Assembly (NCBI RefSeq): GCF_000296215.2
Contig: NZ_CP013949.1
Coordinates: 6,317,501-6,381,500 of the forward strand
DNA length: 64,000 bases
Reading direction: 5' to 3'
Origin: Bradyrhizobium sp. CCGE-LA001
Lineage (GTDB): Bacteria; Pseudomonadota; Alphaproteobacteria; Rhizobiales; Xanthobacteraceae
In this document: piece by piece, positions 38,061 to 47,201 of the stretch
Numbering within the stretch: the first letter of the stretch is position 1
Layout of the letters: each line of letters begins with the position of its first letter
Position numbers and translations under genes: made by a program
Notes under the pieces: model-generated
Seen by the model: the letters and a program-made list of their open reading frames with translations, nothing else
The model's database searches: none
Told to the model about the DNA's origin: nothing

Positions 38061-38351
38061 ATGAATCCCCGTTCGGAAATGGCCCTGACGACGCACATGC
38101 ACAAAAAAGCCGACGCCGAGCAAATGATAAGGCATCTAGCATTTGAATGGATGCGCGAAACCGACTACCGCCAAAAGCCAGATCACTATCCAAGTTTTGG
38201 TGCGTTTAAGACGTGGCTCGAAACCAAGCACTATGATCATTTTTTGAATTTTCGATCGCGTAGTGATCCCCGCTACGAGGCCGAGGGCTGGTTTGAAGCG
38301 GAAATCCGCGACTACTGGCGTAGCACGCGGTCACACGGCGTCGAGCTGTAA
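38061..38351 (+). CDS. small hypothetical protein
   Basis: 96 residues from an ATG at 38061 (an ATG at 38079 is an alternative). The body, MIRHLAFEWMRETDYRQKPD then YPSFGAFKTWLETKHYDHFL, is rich in aromatic and charged residues typical of a real globular protein, and ends WFEAEIRDYWRSTRSHGVEL. No domain recognised. It precedes another unknown gene on the same strand. Confidence 0.55.
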   Translation: MNPRSEMALTTHMHKKADAEQMIRHLAFEWMRETDYRQKPDHYPSFGAFKTWLETKHYDHFLNFRSRSDPRYEAEGWFEAEIRDYWRSTRSHGVEL

Positions 38352-38471
38352 CGCACTGCATCCCAGCGCACTGAAGCCCGCACAGGGGCCCCGGCATCGC
38401 GGCTTGCGTTTTCGTTACGGTTGCAGTTCGTTGCGGTTGAAGATTACAAGTACGGCCCTGCCTCTGGCCCC

Positions 38472-39050
38472 ATGAGGATTGTCCACTTGACCGACTTCAG
38501 TCCCCAATTCGCCGGCAGCACTGCGTGCGTGCATTGCTCCTCCCAGGTGCCGCTAGAGTGTGAGGCTTGCCCCGAGTGCTCCAAGCCCGCACCTCCTCGT
38601 CTAAATTTCTATGACTTCTTTGCTGAGTTGGAGCGCAGAACAATCATGGACGCTCGATACGGCGGGCTTGTTTTGGGGCGCGACGGCCCTGAAGACGACA
38701 TACCGCTGCTTCAACATCAAGGTGCTGGCGTCTTCGTTCTGATTGGCGCCATGCAGGGCGGCGAATATATTCTGTCTGAAGAAGCGACTAAACGTCACGA
38801 AGCATGGCTAGGCGAAATCAACGCCGAAAAAGGATCCCCGCCGAACATTTCATCTACTCCACATAGCACTGTGATTGACACGAATCTCATGCCTCCTGGC
38901 GGTGCGCTTTGGGTCGCCTACGGCGGTCAGTTCATTGTCAATCGATTTGCGACCGCAAAATATTTCCATGAGCTGGAGAGGATGAATGTAACTTCGATGG
39001 TTGAGCGGTTGCAAATGGTGGACCCGGACAGGCAAGATCAACACACCTAG
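38472..39050 (+). CDS. unknown protein with N-terminal zinc-ribbon-like cysteines, end altered by IS630
   Basis: About 192 residues from an ATG at 38472 (the frame is open from 38421). An N-terminal four-to-five-cysteine knot, CVHCSSQVPLECEACPEC, looks like a zinc ribbon. A globular alpha/beta part follows with VFVLIGAMQGGEYILSEEAT and NLMPPGGALWVAYGGQFIVN. The stop codon TAG at 39048-39050 coincides with the putative end of the IS630 element (TA target followed by GAGCGTTTCAC), so the true C-terminus was probably longer. No family recognised. Confidence 0.55.
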   Translation: MRIVHLTDFSPQFAGSTACVHCSSQVPLECEACPECSKPAPPRLNFYDFFAELERRTIMDARYGGLVLGRDGPEDDIPLLQHQGAGVFVLIGAMQGGEYILSEEATKRHEAWLGEINAEKGSPPNISSTPHSTVIDTNLMPPGGALWVAYGGQFIVNRFATAKYFHELERMNVTSMVERLQMVDPDRQDQHT

Positions 39051-39830
39051 AGCGTTTCACATTTTGACTGAAGCGTAACCGGCGTTGGCGAAGTAGTTGG
39101 CGCATTCGCGAGGCTGGATGTCGTGGACGAGGTGACCGATGTGGCGCCAAGTGTCCTCGATGGTGCGCTTCCGAGCTTGCCGCATCCAATGTTTGATCTT
39201 GGAGAAGGCCTGTTCGATCGGGTTGAGGTCGGGCGAGTATGGCGGCAGGTACCAGAGCCTGGCGCCAGCAGCCTGGATCATCTGCCTGACAGCTTTGGAC
39301 TTGTGGCTTCCGAGATTGTCGAAAATGACGATGTCGCCTTCGCGCAGGGTTGGCAAGAGAAGGTGCTTCACATAAGCGCGGAAGCATTCGCCGTTGATCG
39401 GGCCGTCGAAGACGCAGGGTGCCGTGAGTTGGTCATGGCGGAGCGCGCCGAGGAATGTGAGGGTACGCCAGTGACCGTGTGGGGCGAAGCCGCGCAGGCG
39501 TGCCCCTTTGAGGCCCCAGCCCCGCAAAGGGGCCATGTTGGTCTTGATCCAGGTCTCATCGATGAAGACGAGCCGGCCCGGATCAAGTCCGGCCTGCCAG
39601 GATCGCCAACGCTGGCGCCTACGCGAGACGTCGGCGCGAGCCTGTTCGAGGGAGAACAGTGTTTTTTTTGAACCGCAGCCCTTCCCGGCGCAGGAACAGC
39701 CAGACCGCGTTGTGTGAGACCTTGACCCCACGGGCTGCCAGTTCCGCCTTCAGCCCATGCAGCGTCAGGATCTGCGCCGCGGCCCACAATCGGTGCCTCG
39801 CCGTGCCACCCACTGTGCCGGCTTGCTCAA
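39048..39830 (-). mobile_element. IS630-family insertion sequence, 5' truncated
   Basis: Contains the catalytic domain of an IS630 transposase in two overlapping frames. The right end is at about 39048, where TA is followed by GAGCGTTTCACATTTTGACT, a terminal-repeat-like sequence. I cannot find the inverse of that end upstream of 39830, and the transposase lacks its N-terminal helix-turn-helix, so the left part is deleted. Confidence 0.75.
39057..39825 (-). pseudogene. IS630 transposase, two frames across an A8 slippery run
   Basis: The upstream frame gives LTLHGLKAELAARGVKVSHN and REGLRFKKN; the downstream frame (to the stop at 39057) gives KKTLFSLEQARADVSRRRQR and the DDE core: LVFIDETW (first Asp), DIVIFDNLGSHKS (second Asp) and LPPYSPDLNPIEQAFSKIK (Glu). 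The switch is at a run of eight adenines on the minus strand (39662-39669), the place where IS630 elements use programmed frameshifting. The frameshift itself may be natural. The missing N-terminal ~80 residues make this copy inactive. Confidence 0.8.
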
Positions 39831-40443
39831 GTCAATGACCATTCCTGCCAGCGTTCCGCGGGCACTTGCGAAGAATTGGGGACGATAAGCAGTGCAGCAA
39901 CGCCGCCGATGACGAGAAACCCCAAACGTTAGGAGCGAACCCAGCGTGAAACTGGAGACGATCGCCTGAAGCTCTAAGTGCCCAAATGGAAGGTTGAGCG
40001 CCACGGGGAGCAGCCCCGGTGATACCCCTTGTTCAGCCCAACGGGGCCGAGGCTTTGGCCGTAGGGTAGCCGATGAACTGATGACAGGTGACTATCTTTG
40101 CTCTCGGAATGACCAATCTAGCAGTCAACCTCCCTTTGCTCCAAAGGGAATCGCGGTTGCGCCAGCGACGCGTCTGGCGACACGAACAAATGCCTCGCGC
40201 ACGTCCAGAACGCCGCCGCCAGTTTTTCGACGCAAACCGCGTGCGCGTTTCTGAGCTGAGGGGGGATCGGGATGACGAGATCGACCGGTGTCGAGTTGCG
40301 GTTCTTGTGCTGGCGGAGGGCAAGCCATGGCCGGGATGGATCTGGCGCAGCTTCCGGATGACGTGCTCCGGGTCGGCGCAAATGCTGGCGCCCGAATTTC
40401 GAGACGACTGTCGGTAAAGCGCCGAGTGCGACGGCTCGCTTAG
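39831..40443. other. gene-poor interval
   Basis: Overlapping ORFs on both strands between 39994 and 40417 have no start signals and no recognisable domain. Confidence 0.3.
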
Positions 40444-40935
40444 TTATTGATCTGCGAGCTGGATCGTCCGAAGGACCACTGAATCATCCTCGGTCTCAAG
40501 CGTAACGGTGTCTGTGGGTCCCACGATCCAGAATTCCCCTAACCCGCGCTCCTGCCGATTGCCGTTGATGATTGTCGTGAGCTTTCCTGCCCTCAACTCG
40601 TAGATTAGAAAGCCGCCCCTAGCTTTGAGCGGGAGCGAAGACCCTGCCCCGGCCGCCGGGGGCGGCGGCGCCGTAGTAGCGCCGGCCACCTGTGTGCCAG
40701 GGCGCAGGCTCATTTCCTGATAGTGAACGACCGGCACATCGAGACCCGCACCACCCGCTTGTGGCGCTGCAGCTGGCCGGTTCCTCCCGACGGCGCGTTG
40801 AGCGATCAGCGGGCCAGAGTAGCGGTCGCGAGCGAAAATGCCTGCCGTATTTGCAGCAGTTTGTGCCCAAACGGGCTGGTGGGACAACGAGAGTATGGCG
40901 GTGGCGATGAGGACGCGGAGTGGGACGCTGCTCAT
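40444..40935 (-). CDS. secreted small cupin-like protein
   Basis: 163 residues from the ATG at 40935, which has GGAG upstream and a signal peptide (MSSVPLRVLIATAILSLSHQ, then PVWAQ). The longer frame to 41253 would overlap the neighbour. After a Pro/Ala-rich linker, the last 60 residues form a cupin-like strand pattern (GGFLIYELRAGKLTTIINGN, FWIVGPTDTVTLETED). No cupin metal-binding His cluster is seen, so it is probably a non-enzymatic member. It lies 13 bases after the large quinoprotein-like gene, and a second similar protein lies upstream of that gene, so the three form one operon. Confidence 0.75.
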   Translation of the reverse strand: MSSVPLRVLIATAILSLSHQPVWAQTAANTAGIFARDRYSGPLIAQRAVGRNRPAAAPQAGGAGLDVPVVHYQEMSLRPGTQVAGATTAPPPPAAGAGSSLPLKARGGFLIYELRAGKLTTIINGNRQERGLGEFWIVGPTDTVTLETEDDSVVLRTIQLADQ

Positions 40936-40948
40936 CGATGTTCTCCGG

Positions 40949-43735
40949 TTATCTTGCCGTTTCAAGCATGTAGAGTACGCCGGCAGTTGTCGCAACGAAC
41001 ACGCGGCCATCGGCCAGAACGGGTTCGGCGAAAATGCGGTCACTATTGTTACCGGGGTCAAGATCGATGTCCGCGAGGATTTGCGGACGTGGAACGAGTC
41101 TGAAACCGTTCGAGACGCAGTCCGCCTGTAAGACTTCCGGATTATCGCATATCGACGCGGCTGGTGGCCAGACCGATGGATCTGCGAGCACAACGAGGTG
41201 CCCTCGGGCAGTGCCCAAGAACACGATGCCCCGCGTGACCGTCGGCGGCCCAAGCTGGTAGGCCGTATTTTTCCTTGTGCCCGGAATGTCTGCTACCCAC
41301 CGCACTGGGGCAGAAGGCGCTACGCAGACATCGAGCGCATGCAACCGGGTGAAGCCGGGCGGCACCTGCCCGGCTTCCACGGCATAGCCCCCGGTGGTCG
41401 TGATGAACGTGTCGCGCCAGGCAGCGCCCGGAATCAGATAGCGCGTATCTCCGTGGGTTCCGCTTGTAAACGGGATGCCCGTTGGAGGAAATTGCCAGCG
41501 TACCACCGGATTTCCACCCGCACCGGCACCCGCACGCGCAGCATAACTCCAGCCATCCTTCTGGGTCGAAGCAACTGTCGCCCCGCAACGTGCGTCCAGC
41601 AGCGTAGGACCTGACGCCCAATCGGGATCATCATCCATGTTGAATGGCACCGGCTTGAGCTTCCAGTCGAGCGCGCCAGTTGCGGCATTCAGTCTTAGCA
41701 GGCTCAACGAATGATCGACACTTGGCTGCGGTTGGCTTCCGCCATTCCAGAGCCGCGCATTACCGGTGGTCGCGTAGATTGCATTGCCCAACAGCCCCCC
41801 CGCCAGTGAGGACCAGATTCCGCCGCCGCGGGTGTTCGTGGCCTTGAAATTGAAGGAAGCAACGATATTGCCTGAATTGACGTCGACCGACGCGACACGC
41901 CCGTTTTGGATCGGGCTGTCTGCATGGTTTGCGATCCCCACATACACACGATTTCCGATTACGAGCGGCGAGGAGTAACCGATATTCTCGTGCAGTTCCC
42001 GCCCGTCGCCTGGTGTGAGCCCATTGAGAGCCGCGATCTCTGGAGACTTCCAGATCTCCGCACCGCTCGCGGGATCGAGAGCAAAAAGCCGGCCGCTGCC
42101 TAAACCGCGTCCGACAGATTGATCCGGCGCTCCGAAAATCACTGCATCTCGTTCCCTGACCGTGCCGATTGATGCGCTCGCCGCGAGTCCTTCGGAAGAA
42201 GGGTTATGTGCGGAGACTGTCTCATATTGCGAGCGCAGCGCAGGATCGCCGGCCTTTGGATATTGCCAGAGCAGATTGCCGCTTGCCGCATCGATAGCGT
42301 AGAGCCTCCCATTTGCGTTTCCGATGTAAACACGCCCTTGGTGGACGATGGCGGATGCGCGGAAACCGCGTGGATCATCCGGCGGCCGGAACGTCCACTT
42401 TACCTTGAGCGACTTGACTTGTTGCGGATCTGCCAGTGGAGAGTCAAACGGTTGCTGCGCGTCGCGCAGTCCACTGTGCCGAAAAGCTGGCCACTCCCGG
42501 GAACAGACTTTCGGATCACGGTCTCCACAGCCTGCGTTGGCAACGTAGACGAGATCCGCCACACAACGTCCCATCGACTGCACCACGGAGATCTTCTCGC
42601 CTTCCTTTATCGCGCGCGTCAGAGCGACCTGAGCACCACCTCCATCACCGATTTCTTCCGCCTCTGCGTAAATGCTAATCCTTGATCCCGGGACGAACTC
42701 CACTACCTCGATGGTCGTGTCACCCGGTAGCGGCTGACGAATCCTTGCGGCCGGCAACTGGCTGCAGGGCTTCGCCGGCGTCTTCGGTCCCGGTGCACTG
42801 GCACTACACAGTGCCTGGGTCGCCCAATAGTTGCCCGTCCCCTTCCCGCGAGGGTTCAGTCCAACCTGCTGCGCACCGCCAGGCGTGGGTTGTCCCCCGA
42901 CCTGGTTGGGATTGGGTATCATGTTGTCAGCGAACACCTTGATATCGGCGCCATTGAGCAGCGGACTCGATGCCGGCCCGCGCACCACAGCAACGGGGGC
43001 ACCTTCATACACGGTGTCAACGACCGGCCCGGGTATTGAGGACGGCTGCGACTGCACAATCTCGGCGCGCGAGACCGCACTGACATCGCGGCAAATTCCG
43101 GATTGGGCAGTGATGCGTTGCCCCTTCCGAAACGCAGGGGTCACAAAGGTGTAGGAAAAATCCGCGTTGCCACCTATTTCTATTTTCGAACCGAAGCCAC
43201 CACCCGCCAGCGGGTCCTCAGCAAATACTTTCCACCATGCCCCAGGAATTACGTCGGCAATGCCGACAGCCCGTCCGCAGTCGTAACAAGGCGCTGGATT
43301 CAACCGCGGCTGCGGCAGGCCTGCCGGATAGTCATCCTTATAGGAAGTGACCGTCACCGCATTCGAAGGCTTGCTCTTCACTCCACCCACAATTTGGACA
43401 GCGGTGATGACTTGCCCGATTTCAAATGGCATTGCGACGCTGATAGGCTGATTGGCGATCTCGGACGCAATGCCCGAACCAACGGGATTTGGTTGGCCAG
43501 CAAGGTAGATCTCGATCTGCGCATCTGGAACATAACCGTTCACGACTACTGTCTGCGCGCATTCGTAGATCGGTCTTGTGAGCAGGATTGGCGAGAGCAC
43601 CTCCGGATTGTTTTGAAATCTTCCGCCACCCGGTTGCAAATGCGGATCTCGCTCGGGCGCTGGCTGTGCGCTCACGACAGCGCACCCAACCATCATAGCG
43701 CTGACTATGGTGGAAATGGCCAAACGAACCAGCAT
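40949..43735 (-). CDS. large lipoprotein: four Ig-like repeats plus PQQ-type beta-propeller
   Basis: 928 residues. A lipobox-containing signal peptide (SAMMVGC, cut before Cys18) makes it a lipoprotein. Residues about 45-390 hold repeats of a strand-rich module: TRPIYECAQTVVVNGYVPDA with IEIYLAG, CYDCGRAVGIADVIPGAWWK, VYEGAPVAVV with DIKVFADN, and IEVVEFVPGSRISIYAE. Residues about 425-925 form a quinoprotein-like propeller with W-motifs such as GRLYAIDAASGNLLWQYP, GRLFALDPASGAEIWKSP and ATGALDWKLK. The PQQ-enzyme catalytic residues and vicinal Cys pair are not evident, so it may be a structural propeller. Cysteines pair up in the N-terminal half. GGGAGG precedes the start. It is flanked by two small cupin-like secreted proteins. 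Confidence 0.8.
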   Translation of the reverse strand: MLVRLAISTIVSAMMVGCAVVSAQPAPERDPHLQPGGGRFQNNPEVLSPILLTRPIYECAQTVVVNGYVPDAQIEIYLAGQPNPVGSGIASEIANQPISVAMPFEIGQVITAVQIVGGVKSKPSNAVTVTSYKDDYPAGLPQPRLNPAPCYDCGRAVGIADVIPGAWWKVFAEDPLAGGGFGSKIEIGGNADFSYTFVTPAFRKGQRITAQSGICRDVSAVSRAEIVQSQPSSIPGPVVDTVYEGAPVAVVRGPASSPLLNGADIKVFADNMIPNPNQVGGQPTPGGAQQVGLNPRGKGTGNYWATQALCSASAPGPKTPAKPCSQLPAARIRQPLPGDTTIEVVEFVPGSRISIYAEAEEIGDGGGAQVALTRAIKEGEKISVVQSMGRCVADLVYVANAGCGDRDPKVCSREWPAFRHSGLRDAQQPFDSPLADPQQVKSLKVKWTFRPPDDPRGFRASAIVHQGRVYIGNANGRLYAIDAASGNLLWQYPKAGDPALRSQYETVSAHNPSSEGLAASASIGTVRERDAVIFGAPDQSVGRGLGSGRLFALDPASGAEIWKSPEIAALNGLTPGDGRELHENIGYSSPLVIGNRVYVGIANHADSPIQNGRVASVDVNSGNIVASFNFKATNTRGGGIWSSLAGGLLGNAIYATTGNARLWNGGSQPQPSVDHSLSLLRLNAATGALDWKLKPVPFNMDDDPDWASGPTLLDARCGATVASTQKDGWSYAARAGAGAGGNPVVRWQFPPTGIPFTSGTHGDTRYLIPGAAWRDTFITTTGGYAVEAGQVPPGFTRLHALDVCVAPSAPVRWVADIPGTRKNTAYQLGPPTVTRGIVFLGTARGHLVVLADPSVWPPAASICDNPEVLQADCVSNGFRLVPRPQILADIDLDPGNNSDRIFAEPVLADGRVFVATTAGVLYMLETAR

Positions 43736-43764
43736 GCGCCCCTCCCTTTTCCAAAAACCGCGCC

Positions 43765-44178
43765 TCAGCGCTGCGCTGACGAAACCACGATCAATCGCGC
43801 GACAAAGGGGCGTTCCCCGCCAGTATTGTCGATTGTAATCCGCTGGTCGCGATCGAGCGGAATAACGGTGCCGGGACGCACCTGCTGGGACTTGCCGTCG
43901 ACAATCAGAGTCGCGTCACCGGCCTGCACGTCAAGCATTGCACGACCGGGCGCGGTGAGTTCTTCGGAGGCTTTACGTGGGCCCACCAAAAGATCGATCA
44001 CCTCGACGGTGCGGCTTCCCGCCTCGCCTTTAAAAATTGATCGGCTGAGCAGCCCGGGAACGAGTTGTCGATACTCCCCGGGCATGTCGACCTGAGCAAA
44101 GGCGTTTTTGACTGGCACAGCTATCGAGATGGATATGAGGACTGCGCCGCAACAACGGGAAGGGATCGCCAGAAGCAT
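43765..44178 (-). CDS. secreted small cupin-like protein
   Basis: 137 residues from the ATG at 44178 (a GTG at 44187 is in frame). A signal peptide ends VKNAFAQ. The mature part reads EVIDLLVGPRKASEELTAPG, RAMLDVQAGDATLIVDGKSQ, QVRPGTVIPLDRDQRITIDN, the strand-turn pattern of a small cupin-like barrel without the His/Glu metal site. It is separated by 29 bases from the large lipoprotein and resembles the small protein on the other side, so both may bind the propeller protein. Confidence 0.72.
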   Translation of the reverse strand: MLLAIPSRCCGAVLISISIAVPVKNAFAQVDMPGEYRQLVPGLLSRSIFKGEAGSRTVEVIDLLVGPRKASEELTAPGRAMLDVQAGDATLIVDGKSQQVRPGTVIPLDRDQRITIDNTGGERPFVARLIVVSSAQR

Positions 44179-44187
44179 ATCATCCAC

Positions 44188-44989
44188 CCAAATAAGAACA
44201 GCAAAATCTAGATCGCCAAGCGTAGGCCAAACCTTCAGACCTGTCGTATTCAGAACACGCCTATGAATGTTGGCTTTGAGTCAGAGCTCCACACTTCTCA
44301 AGATGAAGCGCTTCTGGAAAATGGCTGGCCACGTCCACCGGCACCATTTGGAAAAATTCTTTCCGGACCAATCGGTTCGCGACTATCTCGGAATCCTTCT
44401 GTTAGCCCGCATTTGCTGAAGCTTTGAACTTGTAAAGGTGCCCTGGCCCGCGTCCAGTTTCCTCCCCGAGCGGCAACGATCCCCGGCCACGCAATCTATA
44501 GTTGGTGACCGTTTGTTGCACCTGCTGGTCGGTGCATAAAGCTTAAAGTAGCATCATTATTGGCTCACGCCTGCACAGATTTCAACCGAAAAGAGCGACA
44601 GCGCTGCTTACGATTTTTGCGGGTTTGGACCTGCAGAACGCTAGCAGCCGCCGTGCCGGCCACACTTGTGCCTCCCTGGGCACGCTCGCGGCATGAGACA
44701 ACCAAGGCCATAGCAGGGCGAATCTCGTTTGATTTCAACAACCGCTGGAGCCCCGCTGTGCATCGAACCGCTAAGTAACCTGATGGCCCTTGTCTATACA
44801 GATTACCTGGCGCACATCGGCCAGAGCCCGGCGAATTGGGCCGTTAGCCGGCAGAAGCTTCGGTGAGGCCTTTCCGTTCTGCGGCGTCTCCATTTGCGAG
44901 GTTCGGCGTGCGAGGCTTTCGCAGAATGAAGAAAGGATTTGCCGAACGGCCGATGAGACACTCGCGCGTGAGAATGGCTCCAGGGCATA
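44188..44989. other. gene-poor interval
   Basis: Holds the promoter region of the cupin/quinoprotein operon; no gene supported. Confidence 0.3.
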
Positions 44990-45400
44990 TTAGATCGCGC
45001 CAATGGTCAAAGCGTTCTGCCTCATCACGAACTCCGACGCCACGGCGCAGGCGTTTTGGTTGAGATGAACATCATGAGCGCCCCGTCCTTCAGGCTGCGC
45101 AAATAGCCGTGACCTTGCTTGCTGATGCTACCCAGCCTGTCCTTGCGCCCGCTCGGGCTCTGCTTTGTCAAAGTTCTAACTCATGCCCGGAAGTCTCGTC
45201 CTGATCGGAAAGCCTTGGGACCGGCAATGCTGGCGACCAGAGCTGTTGCCAGCGCCGGCCCGACACCGGGATCGCATCCAGCCGCTGCTCGTCGCGCTTG
45301 ATCGATGCTTGGCGATGCTGCGTCGGTCGAACTCCAGATCTTGGCTTCAGTGCACGCAATCGACTGCCGAGTGCTCCGGTGAGGACGTTCGCGGCCCGGT
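44990..45400 (-). pseudogene. IS110-family transposase C-terminal remnant
   Basis: The minus strand gives ALATALVASIAGPKAFRSGR, a stop, then DRLGSISKQGHGYLRSLKDG in the same frame. This matches the IS110/IS116/IS902 C-terminal domain (GVGPxxAxxLxAxxGxxxxFxSxRxFxAWxGL..., GxIxKxGxxxLR). The preceding helix survives in another frame (RLDAIPVSG). The catalytic RuvC-like N-terminus and the element ends are absent. Confidence 0.65.
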
Positions 45401-45559
45401 AGAGTTGCTCAACGCCAATGCGAAGGGTCTGCCCGTGGCAAGCAAGGTTAGCGCAGTTCGTGCAGCACCGAGAAAGCTGGCTGTTCGCCGCCGTCGAGCG
45501 TGACGAATGCTCCCGACCGTGGCATGTTTGTCAGGATACAACTCCAGGGGGCTATATTG

Positions 45560-46246
45560 ATGCGGCGGGTGAGCGACCGAACATGGAACGCCGCCGTGTG
45601 TTACCTAGCAGCAGTTGTTTTCGCGGGCATTGCAGGTTTCGCACTCGGCGCTACCTTCTCGACCGGGTGCCCACTCGATCCTCAAAACGCGCCATTCGGT
45701 TGCGCGGAGTTCCTGCTTTCCAGGTATCAGACGATGATCGCTGCCGCTATCGCTGCCTTTGCTGTGTTTCCAGTTTGGCGACAGGTGCGCCTACAGGGCA
45801 TGCAGACTGACATTCTAAAGAGCGACGCACTCCGTCATCGCATCTCCACGCTCAACAAGATGCGAGACGATCTTGCTGGCGAGACCGAGCTCGTGCGGCA
45901 GGAGTTGCAGTGGTACCCAGACCACATCAAGACCATGAGCTTTTGGGCGCACGACACAGCATCACGAGTTGATCGCTTCCTAGAGTTTTTGTCCGAGCAA
46001 ACGGCGCTGCGGCTTGATGGAGAACGTGCTGCGTTGGCAAGGGCAGATCTGATCGGCAAGCTGAACTCGCTCTCACGCGATCTTTGGGTCATGAATTGGG
46101 ATGTCTATCTGGGTGGCGAAGACGCCCCCGACGAAGAGCAGCAAGCGAAGCTGGAGGCGGATGCAATAGCTGCAGAAGCGAGCTTGGAGACTAACATCGG
46201 AGGTGCGCTCCGAAGCGTCAGTGCTCTAAACGCGGCCATCCTTTGA
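45560..46246 (+). CDS. two-helix membrane protein with cytoplasmic coiled-coil tail
   Basis: 228 residues from an ATG at 45560 with AGGGGG upstream. Two hydrophobic helices (about residues 12-33, CYLAAVVFAGIAGFALGATF, and 57-75, MIAAAIAAFAVFPVW) flank a short loop with two cysteines. The rest is helical and charged (QTDILKSDALRHRISTLNKM, LSEQTALRLDGERAALARAD). The layout resembles small phage or defence-associated membrane proteins, but no family is recognised. It converges with the 233-residue gene on the opposite strand. Confidence 0.65.
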   Translation: MRRVSDRTWNAAVCYLAAVVFAGIAGFALGATFSTGCPLDPQNAPFGCAEFLLSRYQTMIAAAIAAFAVFPVWRQVRLQGMQTDILKSDALRHRISTLNKMRDDLAGETELVRQELQWYPDHIKTMSFWAHDTASRVDRFLEFLSEQTALRLDGERAALARADLIGKLNSLSRDLWVMNWDVYLGGEDAPDEEQQAKLEADAIAAEASLETNIGGALRSVSALNAAIL

Positions 46247-46411
46247 CGACATTGCCCATGCCCGAGCGAAGCTACATGCCCTCAGTGAGAGCTTCGTTTC
46301 TCAGGATGGATAGCTCATCGCGGATTCTGGCAAAAAGCTCTGAAGCCTTGTCTCAAAGGCGACGGTAGGGTGCGTTCCCCCGTGCCCCTATGCCGTCTCA
46401 ATGTGTGCTTC

Positions 46412-47113
46412 TCAGCCAGCCGGGGAGCTGATGAACTGGAGGAACGCTCTACCAAGTGCGGTAGACTTCCGGCTCATGATTGAATCGCCGGACATCATGA
46501 CCTTCGACGATCTCTCGATCAGCCGCTCGGCTTCAAGCTCTGCAACGATGACTTCGAGCAGGTCTTCGCGCTGTCCGAACTCCGGCAGGCCAGCCAGCAG
46601 TACGGGCCAGAAGGAGCCCATCATCATTCCTTTCGCCTGTGCCACCATGGCGGGTGACGCACTTGGGTTGTCCATTGCCTTCAGAACGCGGAGGTGCGCC
46701 GTTGAGAACCTGCCGACGTAATCCATGAACGTACCACGCAACACGTCGTCGATCGCGATGCCTGCGGCGGTGTTGAGCACCACGTTTCGGAGAGCCTCTA
46801 GCCGTTCGTCATCTTGCGCCCGCATCGCCTGATCTGTCGCCTCGTACACGACGCCAACGAACACTGGGTTCTCGCCTAACGCTCTCGGATCGAAGCCATC
46901 CAGACGGTCCTGAAGGTCCTGAAGACCCTTACCGATCTCCCTGAACCATTCCTCCTGCCGCTTCCTCAGCGGCTCTCCGATGGCACGTTCAAGAATTTCT
47001 TGAAGGGCATCACCAACAAAAGGCACTGCAGCGAGGCTGACCTTGGCAACTGAGTAGCCGAACCTGCCGGGAGCATCGTCCGGGAAGTCTGATAGCCGCT
47101 TGGGTGTTTCCAC
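46412..47113 (-). CDS. unknown helical protein
   Basis: 233 residues from a GTG at 47113 with GAGAGG upstream. The N-terminal third has SVAKVSLAAVPFVGDALQEI followed by LRKRQEEWFREIGKGLQDLQ, a hydrophobic helix then an amphipathic charged helix. I have seen this pattern in uncharacterised proteins near phage and defence genes. The remainder is all-helical and ends FLQFISSPAG. No catalytic motif is apparent. Confidence 0.7.
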   Translation of the reverse strand: METPKRLSDFPDDAPGRFGYSVAKVSLAAVPFVGDALQEILERAIGEPLRKRQEEWFREIGKGLQDLQDRLDGFDPRALGENPVFVGVVYEATDQAMRAQDDERLEALRNVVLNTAAGIAIDDVLRGTFMDYVGRFSTAHLRVLKAMDNPSASPAMVAQAKGMMMGSFWPVLLAGLPEFGQREDLLEVIVAELEAERLIERSSKVMMSGDSIMSRKSTALGRAFLQFISSPAG

Positions 47114-47201
47114 GTTCTAACCTCTCGTTTCGCAAACAGTAAGATGATGCGCCTGTCCATCGTCGGGCGCCCGTCAGGCGTCATTGGACGTCGCGTACTT
47201 A

